Shown piece after piece: positions 1-12,300 of a stretch of 64,000 nt of DNA; positions within the stretch are counted from its first letter, which is position 1; each line of letters opens with the position of its first letter. Position numbers and translations under genes: made by a program. A model generated the notes under the pieces. It worked only from the letters and a program-made list of their open reading frames with translations, was not told the origin of the DNA and searched no databases. This DNA comes from Acanthaster planci (Eukaryota > Echinodermata > Asteroidea > Valvatida > Acanthasteridae), in NCBI RefSeq assembly GCF_001949145.1, contig NW_019091477.1, forward strand, positions 508,192-572,191, given 5' to 3'.

Positions 1-223
1 TGTGGGAGCTATCATCTGGCTGGTTCACATGTAATGTTAACATGCACAGAGAACCACCGGTAACCAGGAAAAAGTTTCTCGATTGACAGAACTGTTCTCA
101 TTTTCACCACGTGGGGAGCGTCCTGTACCGAGAGTTTCTAAAGCCTGCAAAGTTTTGCTACAAAGATCATTTTGCAGCTAGGCTGCAGAGCTAGGCTGCA
201 GAGCAAGGCAAGCAATCCCTTAC

Positions 224-334
224 ATCGTTCCGACTGAGGGCGACTTGAGGTAGTGCTTCGTTCTCTTGCCTGTCCAACTTGCGGATCTCCTCCTCCACAA
301 CCTGCTTGAACTTCTTCTCATCAACGACCTTCAC
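224..334 (-). CDS. OCRL: OCRL exon 15: end of phosphatase domain and linker to ASH
   Basis: Encodes 37 full codons beginning [20 protein letters not shown], matching the VKVVDERRYRKVFED segment that follows the catalytic domain in human OCRL. The acceptor is ctacttttag at 335-336 and the donor is gtaagg at 218-223. It enters and leaves in phase 0. This is the last OCRL exon in the window; no further exon is recognisable in 1-217. Confidence 0.93.
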
Positions 335-3300
335 CTAAAAGTAGACGAGTAGAGAACAAAAGCACAGTATTGCAAAGCATCGCGGCGATGCAAGGTAAAG
401 AGCGAACAAACTACCGTGGGAATTCTTGAATAGATAGCGACGTGTATTTGGAAAGCTTTTTTACAATCCCCACCCCCGTGAAAGCAGTTAACACCTGTTC
501 CTAGAACACGGCTAGAAGGTTGTGGGTGCGTGGCAAGCACCAGTGTTTAAGTGCCTCTCGTTTATCACTCTCTTTGTTATGCCAAGAGGGATCTGGTGCC
601 GCTTAAATACCGAGCACAGAAGTTTTAATCTTTAAATATTCCTTCACATGACCTGTACAAAGAGCATAAGATTTGGAGATACTTTCACAAGTCGGTGTTG
701 TAGTTGAGACATCACAAGACGGGATATGAGACCAGTCACAAGTACCGAGGTGAAGAATGACAAAGGAATGCTTTTGCTGCAGTCGAGACTGCTTAGGACT
801 TGAATTTAGGACTGGATGGCTAGTGTTGGCCGTGTGATGGTCTGACAAGATCTTGACAACAACTTTCCTACAAGTGCTCATCGATGCTCCTACGTACCTC
901 TATATCAAAGAGACTGCTGACCGGCTTGTGGTCACTCAGCTTGCACTTATCGTGGCTGCGGTAGACTAGCTGTTTGATTGTCTTGCCCTTGAAGAGGATG
1001 CGATCGCACCAGGCGGGCACCCTCTGCTTCTCACTGGGAAGACAAGACAGGGTTGAAGTCAAATAAAGAAAAAACGTGACCTGCTGTATAAACTACATAT
1101 AAAATGAAAATGGTTGCCTTGAAGCTTAAACAAACAGAGGCAATACGGGCCATTCACAATAGCGTGCCTCCAAAGGTTTGCAACGTGTTGGCCAATCACA
1201 ATGCATGAAGTCTGTTAACCCTTTCCGAACACACATTGCATCGACAGACTTCGTGCACTGTGACTGGCCATCGCGTTGCAAACTCTTGGAGGCGCACTAT
1301 TGTGAATCGTCCGTATTCAAGACACAAAGCAGCCTGCGTAATGCACACAATGTTTCCCAGCTGCATACCAGGACCTCTAGGTCTAGAAACAGCCCCATCC
1401 CTAATCTGTTACTTTACTAAATAGATAATTTTGATCTTCCCTTAATGCAATATCAGTATGTCTGATTATCAACTGGTCATTGGTGTGTTGTTTTTTTCAA
1501 ATGGTATTTTGTTAACCCTTTCACGGCGGGATTATTTTGACCGTGACTGCTGGGCTGCGGCATGCCCTGAATGGAGGGCTTTGTCCAGCAGCAGGCCCCA
1601 TTGAACCAGCAGCTGCATGGTGAATAGACTGTATGTGTGGTATGCACTAATCCTCACGCAATGGCGCGGTAGTAGCAGTCCTCCGTAGCGAAGGGGTCGA
1701 GTGCATGTATTCAAATCTCTGGTTTTGATGGGAAAATTGTGTGCTCTTTAGGAATTAGGAATGTTTCTGTCCATTTGACCTTTTAATTGAGTTGATATTG
1801 AGGCATTTAAAATTCTAACATGTTGGTTATTTTTGTTAATGAACCTTGTGTTGATTTTGTTTTTTTAACTGCTGAAATTCTCACCGTAATTTGGCCTTTG
1901 GCCAAGGGAGTGGACAGATTTAAAATCAATAAACAAATAAACAAAAACAATAGCAGCAAGCATTTGTCTTGCAGATGCTACAGCACAAACTCCCCTTAAT
2001 CATTTTTTTCTTCATTGATTTGTGTGTGGTATCACATACAAGCAAAACGTGCTTGGAAAACTTCGCACTCACAACTCACTCTAATTTTATTCACAAAATA
2101 TGGATGCTGCAGGACACCACTAAGAATATCATGCCAATCCAAAAAGAGTTTTCCCGAGGGCAAGCGCAGGGAATCAACTAAAACAAGAATTCCGTCTTCA
2201 CCTTGTGTCCCAGTTGTCTGTGCCGGGGTCGTACTTGTAGGTTGGTCGGAACGTGATCTCTCCTTCCTTGAACCCTTTGAATACTTTCTCTATTCTGTGC
2301 TGTCTGAACAGCTGCCAATAAATAGAAATTAATACTAGATAAAAAATTGATCTATGATGTCATGGTGTTGTCCCTCGATGGAAATGACGGCTGCTGACTT
2401 TATGCAACCTGATATGTTCGCGTCATCATTTTTCAGTGTGAATTTCTACTTGATGTTTTTGACAGGAAATTTTGGCATCTTTAACGCGGTTAAAGTCAGA
2501 GATTAAAGTCAGGCATTTGTTTGAAGTGAAATGGGACTATGTGCACACTTCATCACTTCTTCAGAGTTGCAAAGGACAAAAACCTGTTAAGCACAGAAAA
2601 TTTACGCTTAGCAGAGACAGGTTACCGGCCAAAGTGCGAGGCAAAGCGTATCGCTTGAAACTGGTTCTTTGCTCATTTCAGCTTTGCATAAAATGCCAGT
2701 TAACATTGTGTCCTGTTTAGTAGTTCCATAGAACTGATCCCAACTGAGCAATGTCGGAGTCAATGCAGCCAAATGTGACAAGCAGAATATAAGGAAACTG
2801 CACTGTGTGGCGGAAACAATAAAAAGTGACACCGTGAATGCACCTGGTCATGCTCCATGAGTGTCTTGAAGTCTTTGCTGTCAATGTGAACTTTCACTAC
2901 GTCCACCGACAGGTCACTGATGCGGTAGTTGAGATCCCCCATCCAGATGACCACTCTGCCGAGGAGGGAGATTATGAACAACCATCAGGTCAAAATATTT
3001 CAATTCCTTGGGTCGTCGCAGATTGTGAACACAAAAACCATTCCAGCAAAGATATGGCACACATTGGAAACTACTGTCTCTTGGTGCTTGATGATAGGTG
3101 CTTTGTGCACATTAAAATGAAAACTGGTCACAAACATTCTGCATCACGTGCAAGTTTGAAATTAAAAAAAAATGGGGAGTGGGTGGGAGGCTACCATGCT
3201 GTCCCTTGGAAAACCAGTGCCCACACGATCATAGGCTTTTTGTGCAATTTCAGACGAAAACTGGCCTCGCACATTCTGCATCATGTGCAAGTTTGAAATT

Positions 3301-6300
3301 CAAAACTTTGGGCTTGGGGGTCAGGGGCTACCATGACCAAGAAATACCTGTGGGAAATCTTTTAAAAATGCTGACCCAAAATTCTACCAAGTGACACACA
3401 CTTACTCATGACCGCGGGTGATGGATAAGGGCTGCCCCTCTGGTGTCAACTCAAACTTCATTCTGCTGCAAATGTCGTTATAATCCTGGAGAGAGGTGGA
3501 GAAGCAATGGTGTGTGACTACATTCATGTGTGGTCGAGACAAGGTTCCAACCAAACATTTTGTGGCAACTTAAAATGCATCTCAAGAGCTTTTCACTACA
3601 CGTGACCTTAGCCTGAACTCTTCAGTTCAAAGAAAGTTACGCTTCATTTTTCACTTTTGATTCAAGAGGAAAGGGCTTAACATTTGGAATATTTTTAAGC
3701 ACCTTTAAGCGGAGTTGGTTCAATAAAACCAACTGAAGATCAGAGTGGATAACATTCAAAGCCAGACTTTGGATGGGCTCTTGTTTAAGTGATACCCGCC
3801 CCGTAGGGTTTTAACCCTATCCCACCTGGTTCCTCCGCTCGTATTCCTCCATGTGGGCTGCCAGGTGAGAGTTGACGAAGCAGAATGACGTGTTGTGGAA
3901 TTCGAACCTCACTGCCACGCCTCCTTTGTTACCCTAAGAGGGAGGATGAAAGGGCAGCGTTAGCATCTATTGATCGAAGAATCCAGCAAGAGACCGGCTG
4001 AAAGGGGGCAGTTTCCTCTCGGAGGCACATTTCTGGATGTCTCAAAACATTCTGCTCACCATTTTCCCCATGATGCCCGTGCCCACGGTGTCGGCGATGA
4101 CGTCGCGGATGAAAGGCGCGTGCCTCTCCTTGGCAAAGACCAGCAGCATCATTCCTACAAGCCGCACCAGCTTCACCTGAAATGCGGCAAAACACAGCGG
4201 GGAGTCAGGAAAGCATTTCTACCATAGATAAATTTGACTTGCACAGGAACACGGCCTTCTCGAAGTAGGGAGTCGAGCCGGCTCACTGTTTCTTTCTCCA
4301 CTTTCCACCTCTGTGACCCGAGTTCTAATCCCACCCACGCCAAGGTCTAGAATGGGTTTTCAGGCCCTCCTAGAAATGAATAAGTCTTCACCCTCTTCTC
4401 TCTGCATGTTTCCTTAGACTGGAAAGTTCACAGTATCACAGGCACCTCTGAGGGATCTGTGTTGCGTTATCAAAAATAAGATAGCAGTGCTCACAACTCA
4501 CCTTGATGTAAGAGCCAACCCGATGTAACGTCTTCTCGATGGCCTTGTTCCACTCCTCCTCCCGGGCCGAGTCGTTGAAGAGGAAGGCCTCCTTGCTCAG
4601 GTCCAGCTCCTGGAAGCCAATGGCGTACAGGTCAGCCGGCCTGTCGTCCACGTTCAGCCAGGGCGCCAGGCTCTCCGAGGCCGTCTGGCCGTTGACATTC
4701 CAGGTGCCCACGAAGACCCGGAACTCGTGAGGAAAAGTGTACTCGGCCTCCCGCCGCTTCAGGATCTCGGGCCGGATGCCGGCCGGCTTGAAGACGGGCT
4801 TGATGGTGGCGTAGCCGCCTAGGTCTGTGTCGTCAGCAGGGACACTGCCGATGTGAGCAGTCAAAGAGGAGCTAGACTTAATAATCCAGAGCGCCACAAA
4901 GGGAAGACTGCGTCTGAGAGTCTTCAGTTTGCCCAGTAGAAGCATTGTGGGTAATAGAGGGATCCCAATACAATGCTTTTAGCGTCAATCTGCGCATTTC
5001 CGCATTTGAAAACGAGGCTGTATGTGTTAGCTTCAATTCTTAATACGATCAGACGATTGAAAGTAAGGAGTCAAGACACAAAATACATAAAGGTATGTTA
5101 CATTAAGACTTTCCAGGTTTCAACTTTTTGTCGAAGAGTCTTTCAGGATGACTCAACACGTAAAATCAAAAGAAAAAAATAACGGCAATTTACCGCGAAC
5201 TAACGTACCTGCGATGGTCGCGTATCTGCATGTGCAGTGGGTGTGGCTTAAACGAAAGTGGCGTCACACTTACGAACCGGATACTGCATGTACTGTGTCG
5301 ACTCCGCGGGCGCGCGATGAAGTTCAACACAGAGAGCCTCGGCTTTGATGCGGATATGCGCAGATGGAGCTAATGTGAAATCCCTCTATAGAGCCAATGG
5401 CCACTTTTAATGGCCAGAGGCTGAGGCTACCTCCTGTATATGCATAAGCGACTGGCGGCAATAACCAAAACCCTCAGTCACTAACTTATTCCGTGTCTCC
5501 ATATCGACTTCCATCCCTTAATTTCTTGAACATGCTATTTGTTTTTTTTCATCAGATGTAATTGGTATGTTCAGAATACCGGTATTATTCCACACATCAC
5601 AAGGAAATCTTTTTTAAAAATACAGAGCTTTACCCTCCCTGAGTCCAGGAAAAACTAGAGATCTTTCAAAGGAAACAACTTGGGATTTTTGCCTTATGTA
5701 CAGTAAAGGTACATGTATCTTACAGTGTAGAAGATTTTGAAGACTGGTCTGTGAACAGTTCCAATGATCCAGTGGAGCCGGAGTTCGTAATTGAAGCCGT
5801 GGAGGCATTCTCGTACAAAGTACCGGCCGGTTGTAACGTAGAAACTTTAATGAAGTCATTGAAGTCGTCCTCAAAGCCAAGCAGAGAGCTCTGAGTTTTA
5901 GATTCTGAACCTGGGACCAAAAACAAGGAGGCCCTTTTCATGACAAAGGTTTACGTTCAAATGTGATATTACTGTTCTGACAATGAACTGCTTATACAAG
6001 AGCTCAGTGATGATGATTGATTGATTGAAGATTAATTGCTCAGATTGATGATTTTCTGGACTCCTCACTAATGAAACAATTCACACATTTTGCACTGCCT
6101 TACTTCTAAGTAAAGTTGATAACAATTTCTCAAGCATATGATATCTACATGGATGTGTACATTTACACTACATGTACACGTACATACGTGTACATGTATT
6201 CAGCACAAGGATAGTCATAAGCCATTTGTGAGTCCTATTTGCATAAGATCTGGTACAATGAGTTCTTTGAATTCACGTGAACATTTCCAATTTGAATTCT

Positions 6301-9300
6301 CCATACTAAAGATACTGTTGCTATACCTCATGATTCGGGGCAAGCTTTGCTTAGTTACATAAGAGATGCCTTGTTACAATACACTGTTTTCAATGGATAA
6401 GAAAGGCACAGAGGAACCAGTCCATTCCAGAGATGGTGGTCGCTATGCAAAAACTTGCCCTGAATCGAGAGGTGTAGCGACAGTGTGTTTAGTCTGGGGA
6501 ATTCAAATTGTTATGTTTATGTGCAATAAGATAGCACAGTGTACCAGATTTTATTCAAATTTGACTCGCAAAAAGACTGACTGTGCAAGACGTAATCTTG
6601 AATGAATTAAGCCGAGTGAAGTAGAGAGCTGTGGTCAGATTTATATGTACATGTAGAGCACAGGTGAATAATTCACTGTACTGCACTTACTTGAACTGGA
6701 TGACGTTGATATTCTGTTTGACTCCGACAAGTTATTGCTTTGCTTCCACGGACTAGCTGCAAGACAAGAAAGTATAAACCCTCTTCAAAGTTGACCACTG
6801 ATCAATGTCAAAGCCTTAAACTTCAGTCTTTTAACACAGAGGCCCCTTCAAAGCTGAATGAACGCACGAGCCAGTTCACAGCCAAGTTGGCTCGTCTGGC
6901 CAGTTTTTATCTCCGCGTTGGTTGGCATGAAACAACTTAGAGTACTTCTATCACCCCCCTGGATGGGCTAGTAGTCTGTCACCAAGTCCTGAGCGGAGAC
7001 AGGCGAAGATGCGCACAGTGACTTGCCCGAGGGCATTTAACCTGACCACCATTGGAGCAGCTTTGGTGAAGCAGAGAGAATACCAGTTCTGTACCCCTGC
7101 AGGACATCACGGTCCACCAAGGTATTAGCCAATCTACCGTGACCAACACGAAATGCATCGATGATATGCAATGTACTTATTCACATATGTGTGCATGTAA
7201 ATGCAGAGTTGTCAACCAAAAAAATCTCCCTTCCTTTTCATGAATTTTGCATTCGAATATTCACATTCGGAAAACAATATTCGAATAGTCAATAATCGAT
7301 CAAATATGTGGATGTTCGGCACAGCCCTACTTTAAACTGCTCAAACTCATGCATTTTCCTGGAGTACTGGTTTCGGGATTACACGTTTCCATGTATTAAC
7401 CCTGACCCTGTGTCAAATCACCTTGAAATCAGAGGATGGAGGACTCCTATGTACCAGACGTAGTTATCCTTCCCACTTACCTCTTCGCACTGCATTACGC
7501 CTGTGGAGTTCTTTGAAGTTTGCTTTCACACACATTACACTCATTCCACGGGGGAGGGGGGGGGCAAAACTGACAAATTGCAAAGCCGATGAAATCCGTG
7601 CAACGACTTCTTTCACTACATCGTGACAAATTCATTCACCCGAGTCGACATCAGTCACACGTGACAATCGACAGTGCCTCAACCGAACCACTAATGGCCG
7701 GCGGCCACAAAATTTGAGACCTCGAGGAGAAGCCGGGTGCAAATTCAAAACTGCCCCATTATTTTTCCAAAGCACCAAAACCCGCATTCAGACTGTCCTG
7801 GCTTTTACTCCGTATCAGGAAATGAACATTATAACACGGGCATTGGCACTTCTTGGTCTCAGTTGGGCAGGCCTCCATTCTGTCCTCAACAATAGTGTTA
7901 TGAAAAGCAATAATTTGCATGATAAAAAAAAACCTGATCCGGCTGGCTGAGCATGGCATAGGGATTTCATCCAGTGTGCTAGGACTAATGCATAACTTGT
8001 ACGGAACCAGCACATGTACATGTTCGGGAAAATAATGAACACATGCACATGTATATATACACATGTATACATGTACACATGTACATATGTAAGAACCAGT
8101 GCCTGATGAATTGACGTATATGTACAATGTACATGTACAATGTACACTTACATGTACATGTACACTTACTAGTACATGAACATGCACCTGTACATGTAGG
8201 TCACCATGTGAATCAACATACAGGTACACGTACATGTATACACTACACACCCAAGTACACGTATACATGTACATGTATGCGATAAATGTACATGTACATA
8301 AACGTACATATCCATGTAGGTCTACATGTTCCTTCTGACGCATGCATGCAAGTACATGTATGTACTATACTGACACGCATGCACATGTATTTGACCATAA
8401 AGCAATGAACAAACAGTGACATTTGAGGAAATCCCTCGGGACAGGATATACATGTAATGTATATTATCCCCTTGTCCCTGACAAATACTCTTCCAATGAG
8501 AACAGGAAATGCCCGGCAGCGTTTCAAGGGAAATTGGGCAAGGCAACATCTGCCTGTGTCCCAGCAGAGCATATCAAGAATGCCGGTGAATCGTATTGCG
8601 TACAGGAAACTTCATTTAGTAGTGCCATTGTTCGAACATGCACTGTTTTGATTCTGATGGTTAAAAACACTGTGCCCTGCTATAAAAATACAAAGTACGC
8701 GGGAGGGTCATTCCATAAATTTGGGGTCCAGAAGTTACACTTTTGGGGGTTCCCGTTACAGGAACATACTGGCTTGTACTGGCATATTGACATGGAGATA
8801 TCACTGAAGTGGCTTTAAACTATTTCTATTTGTTCGGCAGGTAATCTGCATTATTTAATCACTCCTGGAAATAAAAAAATGCGTTCTAACCTTGCAATGT
8901 CAGAGGTGACAGAAAATTGAAACAAAAAAAAAAATTGGACCCCAAATTGATACAGCGATTCAAGACACAGGTACACGGGGGACCAAAATGTACCAAAATG
9001 GGCCACAAGTAACTGTGGAGTGCATGAATGCTTGCATGTACATGTGCTTAACTTAACTAGGCCTTCAGAAAATTGTGCCCTTTGGACATGTTGGAAGTTA
9101 ACAATAGACAGACTGCCATTGCTTTCATTCAAGTCGGACACTAAGCAACAGGGCAGAAGCGGCTTCCAGATATCATTGGTTGCGTAGTTTGGAGGACAAA
9201 AATCCTTGCAAGTAACATTTACTTCCGTTGAATCTGAACACAAATACTGCAAACTACAAGTATAAAATAAATCATTTACATGTACCTGGACATTTCGAAC

Positions 9301-12300
9301 CACATGTATGACAAATTTCAAAAGAGCTTGTGGGATTTCACTGGCTTTTTACGACAGGTGCTTTGCAGGGTTGAAAGTGCTTGCACTTGGTACAGGAAAA
9401 AAGGTTGGGCTACAGGGCAAAAGATTCCAAAAACTGAAACAGACGTGATGTTCTACACAGCTTTTCCATGAAAAGTTGTCAATTAAAGAGCAGCAAGTAG
9501 TGCATGGGAGTTTTTTAATATTTCTTACCTGAAGGAATGCCGTCCTTTGGGGGTTCTGGGTGAACCATCGTTGGCGGTGTCAAAATGTTCCCTTCTAGGT
9601 CTACCAGAAATCCTGGATCCTCGGGACAATTGACATAACTGTTCCGACTGGACATGGCAGGCAGAGTGTTGGCAGAGTGCGGGGCAGGGATCACTGTCGT
9701 GAGATCCGCGTTTCTGTCCGCCGCATTCACGTACTCGCTAGTCCTGCGAGGCTGCCCCCTGCTGGCCAGATCGGCAAAAGGGTCCAGGAACGGCTCAACG
9801 AGGGCCGGCTGGTTGGTGGACGGGGACGTGTTGGAGGCCGGTATAGTGGCATAGAAGGTGGCTGGCTCGAACGGGTCCTGCGGGGAGCCCAGCGCCGCCA
9901 CCAGCTGGGCCCTGTACTTGTCCAACCACTGGAACTGTGGAGCTACGTTCTGCTTCATCCTCTCCACGCACACTGTAGATATAGTACAGATCCAGGGTTC
10001 ATAGTCAGCTCTTGTATTGTGAAAAGAAAAGGTTTGCTCACCCTGCTTTTGGTTTGAGGGAAGAAAGATCCATTCTGAAATGAAAAGTCTGTTGAACTTT
10101 TCAACAAATTGATCAGAACAACATCTGTTATTCAATGTGACTGTGCAGGCTAACCCCTTTTTACAGAAGTACATGTACATGTATTCGGAGGAATAAAAAG
10201 GGTGAAATTTCAAGGCAAGGGTCAGAACTCAACCAATCAATTTCTCGTCTGCTACATGGAAGTAAACAAGGGGGCCCCTCACCGTTTGCACACTTTTTGA
10301 TGTTCATGAAGAAACTGGAGGATCTGGGTTCGAACGGAACCTCAACAACTAAGGCAGAATCCGGGGAGTTGATCTTGACTTGCAAGATGCCCTGATCTAC
10401 CGTCGGCGTTCCTACGGAAAATAAGAAATTTGTAACTTACAAATTTGCATTGTCAGCCAAATAAAGCTTTCCCGATCCTGTACAATTCCTCCCCTACCTG
10501 TTGGTGGACTTTGCTGGATCTCCGAAGATCGCAAATCCATTTTCTTGACATGCATCATTGAACAAACATAATAGGGAAATAGCACCTAAGTGCCTCATGC
10601 ATTAAAGTCCAACCAGGACCACACTGTATGCATGCTGCCAACATATACAGGTCACTGAAGTTCAGAAGGGCATGATCTTGTGAAGTCATAAATTTTTATA
10701 GCCTGCAAAAGAACTGTAAAATTCCTGAAGCTACATGTTTATCTTAGCTACATGTACATGTATGAATCTTCAATAAGCACAGAACATCATGAGAAAGCAT
10801 GTACAATGTAGGCCCTACATGTTGGCATGTTCACACGTCATTACGCACTGCACAAGTTACATGTACATGTATTCAAGTCCTGCTTTTCATGCCGCACACA
10901 TCTGTTGCCCTGGCAATTTGCATCTACATGTATGTACGTAACACATGTGCACAAAAAAATCTGACCTGCTGCAGCATCAACTGTGCATACACTTGTGAAG
11001 AAAACACACCTACAGTATGCACATACCCCTCCTGATTAGGTACATCCTAATGCACACTTACATGTACATGTACGTTGTCCACCTGCTGAGCTTCTTTCAT
11101 TTCTATCAAAACTGCACAACCATCTTAAGCAGAACTGTATGACCATGGAGGTAGAAATAGACCGCACTGCCGACTCAGTTTACAGAGATCTCTCACACAC
11201 AGAGGCAAACAAGACTGGATATGTACGCGTCCATGTACAACATGTGCATTTACATGTAGGCCCCACTGTGCATAGTGGACCAGTGTGTTCCAATTCTCTT
11301 ACATCCTGTCTGGCCTCTACGCAAAAACACTACAGTAATTGCCTATTCCAGCTCCAAGCCAGATCAGCCCATGACCCTGTGACCTGACCTTGCGCTGACT
11401 TCCCAGTCCTCTAGATTGCTCTCAAACATTCTTCCCATGTCATTTGAGCCTCGTAATGGCAGTAATAAACAGGGCACACTGTTGTGAAACAATTGACCCG
11501 TGTGATTTCCTGTAATGAAATTTGGGGGGGGGGGTTCCTTGACAAGTTAGAGTCTGAAGAAATCAACAGCAGACTTCCTGGATTGGACACTGAGTTAATA
11601 GGGAAACTTGGTGACTCGCTCTAATGACAAAATATGTCATCCTGGTGACGAGCGGTCAAGGTAGAAGTAATAAAATGTGGATGTGCCGAGCAATAACATG
11701 CACACTTACAAGACATCTGATGGCTTTTTTGTTTTAAATTTTAACAAACTGTAACATTGTGGGAAACCACCGTATTTCTTTATTTGGGGCACTGTGCGAA
11801 CTGCGTATGGCAGGGTTAAAAGAGCTGAGTTTGCGTTACGTCATACAGCTGGTAACTGAAAGTAAGGCAAAGTCTTATGCTCTTATACAGTACATGTCCT
11901 AAGAGTACCAGCCAAAATTGTATGCATGGGGAAAAGGAGACCAGATGAAATTTAACCCACTACACAAGTTCATCTGAGATTAGCTGAGTATCCCTCTGGA
12001 GAAAAATAACCTTCAAGTGCTGAGCAGAGGATGCGTTTATGGTCAACAACTTAACCTCTGATTTGGTGGAAACAACATTTTTGAGCATTAATAGTGGGGG
12101 ATACTGTGGGGGAGGGGCTTATACGCTTGGGCCATAACATGCATCAGTGATTGATTAGAAAACCTCATGTACACACATACATTGTACTATGCACATGTAT
12201 GTACACGAACCGTATGGTTGATGGCATTGACAGTGTACTGAACGCCTACAGTGAAAGCTGTACATGCAGGTTACAATATCACATGCAACAACATCTGTAT

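Larger units (their letters stand above)
6757..9528. other. OCRL intron with repeats
   Basis: A 2.8-kb intron. It holds a degenerate repeat at about 6955-7080 that resembles 40966-41110 (GGAT-GG, CGGAGACAGGCGAAGA, TTGCCCGAGGGCA). An ATTCGAATATTC-rich segment at about 7227-7335 ends in a word resembling the GGGCTGTGCCGAA ends common in hAT-type elements. A TACATG cluster (8010-8350) and the repeat copy at 8704-8953 follow. I see no gene. Confidence 0.6.

Noticed and set aside
1-217. Further OCRL exon at the left edge (ASH domain start)
   Set aside because: No frame on the minus strand resembles the REFxFENVKF segment that should follow; the exon must lie outside the window.
7759-8343. Minus-strand open frame of 194 codons rich in Tyr, Met, Val, His and Cys
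   Set aside because: It comes from palindromic TACATG repeats, which keep frames open on both strands. No domain or conservation visible.
9677-10057. Plus-strand frame of 126 codons
   Set aside because: Antisense shadow of OCRL exon 5; it ignores the splice sites on the other strand.
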